Below the pieces are notes generated by a model, which had not been told where the DNA came from, searched no databases, and was given only the letters and a program-made list of their open reading frames with translations. A program made the position numbers and the translations under genes. A stretch of 64,000 nt of DNA from an uncultured Prevotellaceae bacterium (lineage in GTDB: Bacteria > Bacteroidota > Bacteroidia > Bacteroidales > Bacteroidaceae): positions 122,377-186,376 of the forward strand of contig CADAOD010000015.1 of the NCBI GenBank assembly GCA_902789415.1, given 5' to 3'. Numbering within the stretch: position 1 is the stretch's first letter; every line of letters starts with the position of its first letter. Positions 36,651 to 45,089 of the stretch are shown here, in pieces.

Positions 36651-38027
36651 ATGATGATAAAGAAATACATAAAGATTTTAAGTTTCATAGCACTGTTTTT
36701 TTGCAGTGTGCCACTATCGGCACAGACTATTTTAGACGATCCCGAGGACGACGAAGAGGATGTTGACAGCCTGTTCGTACCCATCGAGGATGAGATTTCG
36801 GTAAGAGACAAACAGGGTAACGAGGAACTTATCGAGTTTCCCGAGGCCATGACATTCAACCTCGACAGTCTGCTCGAGCTCTATATGACCAAGACTTATC
36901 TGAGCAAGGGCGATTGTGAGATGAAGGACGAGAACCCCACCTACACACCAGAAGAGTATATTGAACGACTTCGCCGTATGCCTACCGTTATGGAGATGGC
37001 CTACAACGATATCGTACAGCGCTTCATCGACCGCTACATGGGTCGCCTGCGCCACTCGGTCAGTCTGATGTTGGGTGCAGCTAATTTCTACATCCCCATC
37101 TTCGAGGAGGCCCTCGAGGCCTATCAGGTTCCTTTGGAGCTCAAGTACCTGCCCGTTATCGAGAGTGCGCTGAATCCAAAAGCCGTATCACGTGTAGGTG
37201 CCACTGGCTTGTGGCAGTTTATGCTTACTACGGGTAAGCAGTACGGACTGGAAGTCAACTCGTTAGTTGACGAGCGCCGCGACCCAGTAAAGGCATCGTA
37301 TGCTGCCGCTCGTTATCTGCGCGATCTGTATCGTGTGTTTGGCGATTGGAATTTGGTGATAGCCGCATACAACTGCGGTCCCGGCAACATCAACAAGGCC
37401 ATTCACCGTGCTGGAGGCGAGAAGGATTACTGGCAACTGTATCCCTATCTGCCTGCCGAGACACGTGGTTACGTACCAGCTTTCATCGCTGCCAATTACG
37501 CCATGACTTATTACTGCGAGCACAATATCTGTCCGATGAACACCCGTCTGCCACTGCAGACCGATACCGTTGTGGTAGATCGCGACGTACACCTGCAGCA
37601 GGTAGCCGCCGTACTCGACTTGGATATTGAAATGTTACGTTCGTTAAACCCCGAATATCGCCGCGACATTGTGCCTGGTGCCAACAAGAAGCATGCCATC
37701 CGCCTGCCTATGGCTGATGTCACCCGCTTTATCGATCTGCAGGATAGCATCTACAGTTATCGTGCCGACGAATTACTCACCAAGCGTGCCGTTGCCGAGG
37801 TTAACGACGATCAGCCCACCTACCGTAGCAAGAAGAGCAGCCGACGCAGTCGCAGTAGTCGCGCCAGTCGCAATTCACGCCGTGGCGGTTCCAGCGTCAC
37901 CGTCCGCTCTGGTCAGACACTGGGCGAGATAGCCCGTCGTAATGGCACTACCGTTGCAAAACTGAAAAGGCTCAACGGTCTCCGTGGCAATAATATCCGA
38001 GCTGGTAAGAAGCTCCGAGTAAGATAA
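36651..38027 (+). CDS. MltD-like lytic transglycosylase with LysM
   Basis: The 458-residue protein has a signal peptide, an acidic region (about 28-60), an SLT domain (about 150-310) with the catalytic Glu in LKYLPVIESALNPKAVSRVGATGLWQFM and the later AAYNCGPGNINKAI. Its C terminus has a Ser/Arg-rich linker (about 385-410) and one complete LysM domain (about 413-458). It cleaves peptidoglycan glycan strands to anhydro-muropeptides. The basic linker (KKSSRRSRSSRASRNSRRGG) is unusually rich in Arg and Ser. It lies between DUF5683 and relA/spoT. Confidence 0.93.
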   Translation: MMIKKYIKILSFIALFFCSVPLSAQTILDDPEDDEEDVDSLFVPIEDEISVRDKQGNEELIEFPEAMTFNLDSLLELYMTKTYLSKGDCEMKDENPTYTPEEYIERLRRMPTVMEMAYNDIVQRFIDRYMGRLRHSVSLMLGAANFYIPIFEEALEAYQVPLELKYLPVIESALNPKAVSRVGATGLWQFMLTTGKQYGLEVNSLVDERRDPVKASYAAARYLRDLYRVFGDWNLVIAAYNCGPGNINKAIHRAGGEKDYWQLYPYLPAETRGYVPAFIAANYAMTYYCEHNICPMNTRLPLQTDTVVVDRDVHLQQVAAVLDLDIEMLRSLNPEYRRDIVPGANKKHAIRLPMADVTRFIDLQDSIYSYRADELLTKRAVAEVNDDQPTYRSKKSSRRSRSSRASRNSRRGGSSVTVRSGQTLGEIARRNGTTVAKLKRLNGLRGNNIRAGKKLRVR

Positions 38028-38063
38028 AGCAGATTTGACGTTTATAAATGAAGTAAAAGAGGT

Positions 38064-40331
38064 ATGGCAGAAGAAAAACAATTAACCCAAGAAGAAAAAG
38101 ATGATCAGATGATCAACGAAGCGTTTCAGCAGTTGTTGAACGATTATATTTCGTCACGTCATCGCAAAAAAGTCGACCTCATTACAAAGGCCTTCAACTT
38201 TGCACGTCAGGCCCATAAAGGAGTACGCCGCCTATCGGGCGAGCCATACATCATGCACCCTATCGCCGTTGCACAGATTGCCTGTAGCGAGGTAGGCTTA
38301 GGCTCAACCAGTATCTGTGCAGCTCTGTTGCACGATGTAGTAGAAGATACCGATTACACCGTAGAAGATATCGAGAATATTTTTGGTGCAAAGATTGCAC
38401 AGATTGTCGACGGACTGACTAAGATCAGCGGTGGCATCTTTGGTGAGCAGGCTTCGGCACAAGCCGAGAACTTTAAGAAACTGTTGCTCACCATGAGCGA
38501 TGATATCCGTGTAATTATCATCAAAATCTGCGACCGTTTGCACAACATGCGTACCCTTGAGAGTCAGCCTGCCAACAAACAGTATAAGATTGCAGGCGAA
38601 ACCCTTTACATCTACGCCCCATTGGCCAACCGTTTGGGCTTGAACAAGATTAAGAGCGAACTGGAGAACCTGAGCTTTAAGTTCGAGCACCCCGATGCGT
38701 ATGCCAAGATTGAGAGTAAACTGAAACAAACACGTGAGGACCGCGACGAACTATTCTCGCAGTTCACCTCCCCCATCGAGACGGCTCTGAAGCAGATGGG
38801 CATTAAATATGAGATTAAGGAACGTGTAAAAACGCCTTACTCTATATGGAACAAGATGCAGAACAAGCATGTAAGCTTCGAGGAAATCTACGATATCCTG
38901 GCCGTGCGCATCATCTTTACCCCCAACAACCGCGACGACGAAGTCAACGAGTGCTTCAAGATCTACGTTGCTATCTCAAAGATCTACAAGTCGCACCCCG
39001 ACCGTCTGCGCGACTGGCTCAGTCAGCCCAAGGCCAATGGTTACCAGGCCCTGCACGTTACACTGATGTCGAAGACCGGTCAGTGGATTGAGGTACAGAT
39101 ACGTTCCGACCGCATGGACGAGATTGCCGAGCAAGGCTTTGCTGCCCACTGGAAATACAAGGACGGAGTTGGAGAGGAATACACCGAGGACGAGAACGAG
39201 TTGAACGAGTGGTTGCGTACTATCAAGGAGATACTTGACGACCCACAGCCCGACGCCATGGACTTCCTCGACACCATCAAGCTGAACCTTTTTGCCAGCG
39301 AGATATTCGTGTTTACGCCAAAAGGCGAAATCCGCACTTTGCCAGCAGGCTGTACGGCACTCGACTTTGCCTTCTCTATCCACACCTTCTTAGGCAGCCA
39401 CTGTATTGGCGCCAAGGTAAACCACAAGCTGGTACCACTGAGCTACAAACTGCAGAGTGGCGACCAGGTAGAGATTCTTACCTCCAAGTCGCAGCATGTC
39501 AACCCTGCATGGATCAACTTCGTATCAACCGCCAAGGCCAAAGCTAAGATTCAGGCCATTCTGCGCCGCGACAACCGCGAGGTACAGCGCGAGGGCGAGG
39601 AGATACTGAACGCCTTCCTAAAGAAGAATGGTTTTGAACCCACCGTAGCCCTGGCCGACAAATTGGCCGAATACCACGAGTACAACAAACGTCCAGAATT
39701 CTTCCAGGCCTTAGGCGAGAAGATTGTGCTGTTAGGCGAGAAAGATGTTGATGAGCTGAACGGCAAGAACAAAGAGTCAGATAGCAACTCCGGCTGGCGC
39801 AAGTTCGTACCCTTTGTGGGTAAGAAGAAAAAGGAGGAACACAGCCGTCAGGAACTGTTTGTGGTACCCGAGAAGTTCAACCGCAAAAAGCCGGTATATA
39901 TCTCTGAGGAGAACTACAACCAGTTTAAGTTCATGGGCTGTTGTCACCCCATCCCTGGCGATGACGCCTTAGGTTATATCAACAACAAGAACCAGATTGA
40001 GATACATAAGCGTGCCTGTCCGGTTGCAGACAAGCTTAAGACCAGCTACGGCAACCGTATTCTCGACATCAAGTGGGATATGCACAAAAAACTCTACTTC
40101 GATGCCACCATTCGCATCAGCGGTATCGACCGTCTGGGTATGTTGAGCGAGATGACGCAGGTTATCTCGTCAGAGATGAACGTGAACATCCACAAGATCC
40201 TCATCACCTGCGAAGAGGGTATCTTCGAAGGAACTATCGAAATGCGTGTGCACGACCGCGACAACGTACGTGCCATTATGGAGAACCTCAAGAAGATTCC
40301 CGACCTCAAGGAAATATCAGAAATAATGTAA
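38064..40331 (+). CDS. Bifunctional RelA/SpoT (p)ppGpp synthetase/hydrolase
   Basis: The 755-residue protein controls the stringent response. The hydrolase HD domain is intact (EPYIMHPIAVAQI, ALLHDVVEDTDYT). The synthetase domain has the KTPYSIWNKMQNK block and later EVQIRSDRMDEIAEQGFAAHWKYK. A TGS domain follows (FVFTPKGEIRTLPAGCTALDFAFSIHT), then a zinc-finger region around MGCCHPIPGDDALGYI, and a C-terminal ACT domain. Both activities should be functional. It is the fifth gene of the parA operon, followed after 15 bases by a pectinesterase gene. Confidence 0.96.
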   Translation: MAEEKQLTQEEKDDQMINEAFQQLLNDYISSRHRKKVDLITKAFNFARQAHKGVRRLSGEPYIMHPIAVAQIACSEVGLGSTSICAALLHDVVEDTDYTVEDIENIFGAKIAQIVDGLTKISGGIFGEQASAQAENFKKLLLTMSDDIRVIIIKICDRLHNMRTLESQPANKQYKIAGETLYIYAPLANRLGLNKIKSELENLSFKFEHPDAYAKIESKLKQTREDRDELFSQFTSPIETALKQMGIKYEIKERVKTPYSIWNKMQNKHVSFEEIYDILAVRIIFTPNNRDDEVNECFKIYVAISKIYKSHPDRLRDWLSQPKANGYQALHVTLMSKTGQWIEVQIRSDRMDEIAEQGFAAHWKYKDGVGEEYTEDENELNEWLRTIKEILDDPQPDAMDFLDTIKLNLFASEIFVFTPKGEIRTLPAGCTALDFAFSIHTFLGSHCIGAKVNHKLVPLSYKLQSGDQVEILTSKSQHVNPAWINFVSTAKAKAKIQAILRRDNREVQREGEEILNAFLKKNGFEPTVALADKLAEYHEYNKRPEFFQALGEKIVLLGEKDVDELNGKNKESDSNSGWRKFVPFVGKKKKEEHSRQELFVVPEKFNRKKPVYISEENYNQFKFMGCCHPIPGDDALGYINNKNQIEIHKRACPVADKLKTSYGNRILDIKWDMHKKLYFDATIRISGIDRLGMLSEMTQVISSEMNVNIHKILITCEEGIFEGTIEMRVHDRDNVRAIMENLKKIPDLKEISEIM

Positions 40332-40346
40332 ACTACTTTTATAACA

Positions 40347-41321
40347 ATGAAAAAACTACTGCTATTACTGGCCATTATGGCCTCTTCTCAAATCAGCCTG
40401 GCTGCAGGCAAGTATGACAATCCCGATACCATTGTGGTTGCTCGCGATGGTACCGGACAGTTCCGCACCATCGACGAAGCTATCGAGGTGTGCCGTGCTT
40501 TTATGGATTACCACAAGGTTATCTTTGTAAAGAATGGCACTTACAAGGAAAAACTTATTATTCCTTCATGGTTGCAAAACATTGAGATTTGTGGTGAGGA
40601 TGCCGAAAAAACCATTATCACCTACGACGATCATGCTAACATCGCCCGTCCCGAAACAGGAAAGCCTATGGGCACGTTCCGCACATACACTCTGAAGATT
40701 GAGGGCAACGATATCACACTGAAGAATATCACCATCGAGAACAACTCAGCCCGTTTAGGTCAGGCTGTGGCACTGCACACCGAGGGCGACCGTCTGGTGT
40801 TTATCGGCTGTCGTTTCATCGGTCATCAGGATACGGTATACACAGGTAAAGCTGGCACTCGTCTGTATTTTAAGGACTGTTTTATCTGCGGTACTACCGA
40901 CTTCATCTTCGGTCCTTCTACCGCCTGGTTCGAGGAGTGCACCATCGAGAGTCGTATCAACTCTTACGTTACCGCCGCCTCAACCCCACAGGATCAGCCT
41001 TACGGTTATATCTTCAACAACTGCTGTCTGACAGCTACCCCCGAGGCTACCAACGTATTCTTGGGTCGTCCCTGGCGCGATTATGGCTACACACTCTTTA
41101 TGAACTGCGAGTTGGGTGGTCACATCCGTCCCGAGGGCTGGCACCATTGGGAGAAGCACCGCGAGCAAACCGCCCGCTACTTGGAGTACAACAACCATGG
41201 CGCAGGTGCCAGCACCAGTCAACGTGCACCATGGAGCCGTCAACTCAGCAAGAAAGAAGCTGCTAAGATTACAATTTCCAACGTCTTTGCCCGCAACGAC
41301 GGTTGGAGCCCTATAAAATAA
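40347..41321 (+). CDS. Pectinesterase (carbohydrate esterase family 8)
   Basis: The 324-residue secreted enzyme would remove methyl groups from homogalacturonan. A signal peptide ends near SLAAG. The right-handed beta-helix shows the CE8 catalytic residues: Gln in NSARLGQAVALH, Asp in FIGHQDTVYT, Asp in GTTDFIFGPSTAWFEEC, and Arg-x-Trp in LGRPWRDYGYT. All are intact, so it should be active. Unlike most such enzymes in the group it is not in a polysaccharide utilisation locus; no SusC/SusD or other pectin gene is nearby. It follows relA/spoT by 15 bases. The feature suits a gut or rumen plant-fibre user. Confidence 0.93.
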   Translation: MKKLLLLLAIMASSQISLAAGKYDNPDTIVVARDGTGQFRTIDEAIEVCRAFMDYHKVIFVKNGTYKEKLIIPSWLQNIEICGEDAEKTIITYDDHANIARPETGKPMGTFRTYTLKIEGNDITLKNITIENNSARLGQAVALHTEGDRLVFIGCRFIGHQDTVYTGKAGTRLYFKDCFICGTTDFIFGPSTAWFEECTIESRINSYVTAASTPQDQPYGYIFNNCCLTATPEATNVFLGRPWRDYGYTLFMNCELGGHIRPEGWHHWEKHREQTARYLEYNNHGAGASTSQRAPWSRQLSKKEAAKITISNVFARNDGWSPIK

Positions 41322-41336
41322 ATAAGGTATATATAT

Positions 41337-44300
41337 ATGAAAAATTTACTAATTACAGTTTTAGCCACTACACTGTCACTCGCGGCTGTAGCACAGGAGC
41401 GCCCACTATGGATGCGTTATTGCGCCATCTCGCCCGACGGACAGACGATTGCCTTTTCATATAAGGGCGATTTGTTTACAGTGCCCGTTACCGGTGGCAC
41501 AGCCAAACAGCTTACCACCAACCCTGCTTACGACTACAATCCTGTTTGGAGCCCCGACGGCAGCAAGATTGCTTTTGCTTCCGACCGCGAGGGGGGTATC
41601 AACGTATGGGTGATGCCCAGCAAGGGCGGACAGCCACAGCAGATTACCACCAGTAGTCATTTTAAGAACGTACTGACGTTTACCGACAACGACCACGTGC
41701 TGTTCAGCATGGCCGATATGCCCACACGCCAGAGCATCATCCCCAGTCTGGGGAAATTCCCTCAGGTATATGAGGTGAGCGTAAAGGGCGGTCGTCCACG
41801 CTTATTCTCCGGACTGATGATGGCCGATATCAACATCAACCGCAAAACGGGCGATGTGCTGTATCACGACATCAAGGGCAGCGAGGATATGTTCCGCAAG
41901 CACCACCAGTCGGCTATTTGCCGCGATATCTGGTTGCTGTCGAAGGGTAAATACACCAAGCTTACCGACTTTGCCGGTGAAGACCGCACACCTGTGTGGA
42001 CCGCCGATGGTAAGGGTTATTACTACCTGAGCGAGCAGGATGGTACCTTTAATGTTTGGTACCGCAGTCTGGATGGCAAGCAGAACCAGCAGATTACACG
42101 TCATAAGACCAATCCCGTACGTTTCCTCAGCGCCGCCGACAACGGCACCTTGTGCTATGGCTACGATGGCGAGATCTACACCGTACGTCAGGGCAGTCAG
42201 CCTCAGCGTGTAAACATCAATATCGTCAGCGACAAAACCGATCGCGAACTCATCCGCGAGGTGCTCACCAAGGGTGCTACCGAGGTAGTAGCTTCGCCCA
42301 GCGGTAAAGAGGTGGCATTCATCGTTCACGGCGAGGTATATGTAACCTCTACCGACTACAGGACCACCCGTCGCATCACCGATACACCTGAGCTGGAGCG
42401 CAACCTGAGTTTCTCACCCGATGGTCGTTCGCTGGCCTATGCCTCAGAGCGTAATGGCTGTTGGAACATCTATCAGGCAACCATCAAGAACAAGGACGAG
42501 AAGCAGTTTGCTTATGCTACCGACTTTACCGAGGAGCAGCTCACCAAGCACAACCACACCTCTTTCTATCCCCGCTACAGTCCCGATGGTAAGGAGTTGG
42601 CTTTCTTCGAGGATCGCGGCACTATCCGCATCATCAATTTAGCCACCAAGAAAATACGTACCGTCATGGACGGCAAGGACCTCTTCTCATACTCTGATGG
42701 CGACATCGACTTTGAGTGGAGTCCCGACAGTCGTTGGCTGCTGGCCACCTACTATGGCGACGGAGGCTACCATCACGACGATATCGCCCTGCTCGATGCC
42801 TCAGGCAAGCAGAAGCCTTACAACCTCACCAACAGCGCTTATACCGACTTCAACCCACACTGGGTGCTCGGTGGCAAGGCCATGCTGTTCAAGAGCAACC
42901 GTCGTGGTTACAAAAACCACGGTGGACACGGCTATCAGACCGATTACTTCATCATGTTCTTCGACATTGATGCTTACGACCGTTTCATGATGACGAAGGA
43001 GGAGAAGGCTATCTACGACGAGGCCCACAAGCCTGCTAAGAAAGAGACTGCTGCAACCGACAGCAAGGATAAGAAAGCTACTGAAAAAAAGCCTGCCGTT
43101 GAGCCTTTGCAGTTCGATCTGAAGAACGCCAAGGACCGTATTGTACGTCTCACCGCCCACTCTACCCGCTTGGGCGATGCCTACCTCACACCAAAGGGCG
43201 ACACCCTGTACTACCAGGCTGCCTACGAGGATGGCTACGACCTGTGGAAGTACGACCTGCTGGAGGATAAGAGCGAGCTGGTGATTCGTAGCGTAGGCAA
43301 CGGACGCCTGAGCACCGACAAGAAACAGAAGTACCTGTTCCTGATGAACAAGGGTTCGCTGCGCCGTATCGACATCGCGAAAGGCAGCCGTAAGGCTATT
43401 GATTTCGAGGCCGACTTCAATAACCGTCCATTTGCCGAGCGTCAGTATCTGTTCGAGCACATCTGGCGCCAGGTTGACGACAAGTTCTACCGCGACGATC
43501 TGCATGGCGTGGATTGGGCTGGCTATAAAAAGATTTACGAGAGATTCCTGCCCTACATCAACAACGTGTACGACTTCCGTGATATGCTGGCCGAGATGTT
43601 GGGTGAGTTGAACGCCTCGCATACCGGTGCCCGCTACCAGAATCCCGTTGAGTTCCGCACCGCCTCGTTAGGTTTGTTCTTCGACGACAGCTACAAAGGC
43701 GACGGACTGAAGATTGCCGAGATTCCAAAGGGTTCGCCATTGGCCATCCGTCACACCGGTGTAAAGGCTGGCGACATTATCGAGGCCATCGACGGCACAC
43801 CAATCAGAAAAGGCGACGACTACTATCCCCTGCTGGCTGGGAAGACCGGTAAGGTGGTACGTCTCACCATCAATGGTCGCAACGTTAACACCAAAGCCAT
43901 CTCGCTGACCGCATACAACAATATCCTTTACGATCGTTGGGTAGAGCGAAACCGTAAACTGGTCGACAGTCTGTCGAATGGTCGTCTGGCTTACGTACAT
44001 ATCTCATCGATGAACGGTGCCAAGTTCCGCGAGTTGTACGAGGAGATCCTGAACGAGACCAACCGCGAGCGCGATGCCGTGATTGTAGATGAGCGCCATA
44101 ATGGTGGTGGCTATCTGCACGACGACCTGTGCCACCTGCTCAACGGCCGTCAGCACTCACACTTCATGGCCCATGGCAAGTACTTAGGTATCGAGCCATC
44201 AGCCCAGTGGAACAAGCCTTCGTGTGTGGTTCTCTGCGAGGACGACTACAGCAATGCCTGCGGATTCCCCCGTCAGTATCAGGACATGAAGATTGGAAAG

Positions 44301-44579
44301 CTGATTGGTACCCCCGTAGCCGGAACATCTACCAGCGTTTGGTGGGAGACGCTCATCAACGGCGTGGTATTCGGTATTCCACAGGTAGGTCGTATCGATG
44401 TACGTGGCGACTATGGTGAGAACACCCCACTGCGCCCCGACATCGAGGTTTACAACAGCCCCGAGGATTACCTCAACGGTCGCGACCGCCAGTTGGAGCG
44501 TGCCGTACAGGAAATGCTCAAGGAAGGCGCAGCCTTTAAGGAAAAGACCAAAAACGATTTTGGAGGTCACAAAAAATAA
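41337..44579 (+). CDS. Tricorn-type S41 peptidase
   Basis: The 1080-residue protein has a signal peptide (cleavage near AAVAQ) and a WD40/TolB-like beta-propeller region (about 25-560) with repeated SPDGxxIAF units. A Lys/Ala-rich linker lies at about 558-590. A second propeller-like part, a PDZ-like segment (AIRHTGVKAGDIIEAIDG) and the S41 core follow. In the core the blocks VIVDERHNGGG and EDDYSNACGF, with the likely nucleophilic Ser, and GKLIGTPVAGTSTS are present. It probably degrades peptides in the periplasm or outside the cell. It ends the parA rightward run before a hairpin at 44586-44607. Confidence 0.9.
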   Translation: MKNLLITVLATTLSLAAVAQERPLWMRYCAISPDGQTIAFSYKGDLFTVPVTGGTAKQLTTNPAYDYNPVWSPDGSKIAFASDREGGINVWVMPSKGGQPQQITTSSHFKNVLTFTDNDHVLFSMADMPTRQSIIPSLGKFPQVYEVSVKGGRPRLFSGLMMADININRKTGDVLYHDIKGSEDMFRKHHQSAICRDIWLLSKGKYTKLTDFAGEDRTPVWTADGKGYYYLSEQDGTFNVWYRSLDGKQNQQITRHKTNPVRFLSAADNGTLCYGYDGEIYTVRQGSQPQRVNINIVSDKTDRELIREVLTKGATEVVASPSGKEVAFIVHGEVYVTSTDYRTTRRITDTPELERNLSFSPDGRSLAYASERNGCWNIYQATIKNKDEKQFAYATDFTEEQLTKHNHTSFYPRYSPDGKELAFFEDRGTIRIINLATKKIRTVMDGKDLFSYSDGDIDFEWSPDSRWLLATYYGDGGYHHDDIALLDASGKQKPYNLTNSAYTDFNPHWVLGGKAMLFKSNRRGYKNHGGHGYQTDYFIMFFDIDAYDRFMMTKEEKAIYDEAHKPAKKETAATDSKDKKATEKKPAVEPLQFDLKNAKDRIVRLTAHSTRLGDAYLTPKGDTLYYQAAYEDGYDLWKYDLLEDKSELVIRSVGNGRLSTDKKQKYLFLMNKGSLRRIDIAKGSRKAIDFEADFNNRPFAERQYLFEHIWRQVDDKFYRDDLHGVDWAGYKKIYERFLPYINNVYDFRDMLAEMLGELNASHTGARYQNPVEFRTASLGLFFDDSYKGDGLKIAEIPKGSPLAIRHTGVKAGDIIEAIDGTPIRKGDDYYPLLAGKTGKVVRLTINGRNVNTKAISLTAYNNILYDRWVERNRKLVDSLSNGRLAYVHISSMNGAKFRELYEEILNETNRERDAVIVDERHNGGGYLHDDLCHLLNGRQHSHFMAHGKYLGIEPSAQWNKPSCVVLCEDDYSNACGFPRQYQDMKIGKLIGTPVAGTSTSVWWETLINGVVFGIPQVGRIDVRGDYGENTPLRPDIEVYNSPEDYLNGRDRQLERAVQEMLKEGAAFKEKTKNDFGGHKK

Positions 44580-44585
44580 ATAGTA

Positions 44586-44612
44586 AGCCCCGCCAGTTGG
44601 CGGGGCTCATTA
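44586..44612. terminator. Bidirectional terminator between the S41 gene and merR
   Basis: AGCCCCGCC (44586-44594) and GGCGGGGCT (44599-44607) form a 9-base-pair stem with an AGTT loop. The minus side leads into TATTTATTTTTT, the plus side into CATTATTT. It serves two converging genes. Confidence 0.8.
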
Positions 44613-44613
44613 T

Positions 44614-44961
44614 TTAAAGTGCATCAAGATGACTTTTTAGTACTTGCAAATCTTCACGCAGCTCTATCAGCTTCTGCAGGGCATCGGCTGTTTTCTGCAC
44701 ACCTTGTCGGTTTTTAGTCAAGATCTCGCGTGCAGCTGCAATCTTAAATCCACGCACTTTCACCAGGTTATGTATCAGTCGGATCTGCTCCAGATCCTTC
44801 TCTTGATACTGACGTATCTTTGCTGGTCCCGAAGTCTTGGGCTTCAGGAACGGAAACTCCGTTTCCCAGTAACGTAACGTACTCTCGTTCAAGTCGAACA
44901 TCGTGGCTACCTCCTTAATGGAGTAGTACGTTTTCAGAATCCTATCCAATTTCAGTGCCAT
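44614..44961 (-). CDS. MerR family transcriptional regulator
   Basis: The 115-residue protein has a MerR winged helix (about 12-80): YYSIKEVATMFDLNESTLRYWETEFPFLKPK, then a short coiled coil to the end. No cysteines are present, so metal sensing of the MerR/CueR kind is unlikely. There is no ligand domain, so it resembles small MerR-like regulators of Bacteroidota with unknown signal. Its own promoter is at 44981-45011. It diverges from alaS. Confidence 0.9.
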   Translation of the reverse strand: MALKLDRILKTYYSIKEVATMFDLNESTLRYWETEFPFLKPKTSGPAKIRQYQEKDLEQIRLIHNLVKVRGFKIAAAREILTKNRQGVQKTADALQKLIELREDLQVLKSHLDAL

Positions 44962-44980
44962 AATTATTACTATTTTGCTG

Positions 44981-45039
44981 CAAAGGTAAACTTTTTCACC
45001 GAAATCTCAAAACTTTTACGAAAAAAATGTGTAACTTTG
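44981..45039. promoter_or_regulatory. Divergent promoters of merR and alaS
   Basis: For merR the minus strand shows TTTG (45011-45008), 19 bases, TACCTTTG (44988-44981). For alaS the plus strand shows TAACTTTG at 45032-45039 with no clear -33 box. The two promoter regions are adjacent. Confidence 0.65.
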
Positions 45040-45089
45040 CACCCAAATTTATAAATGGTAAATCATAAATTGTCAAATAGTAAAATAAG

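Noticed and set aside
42801-43622. Open frame of 273 codons antisense to the tricorn-type peptidase
   Set aside because: The sense gene is clear and the antisense product has no recognisable domain.
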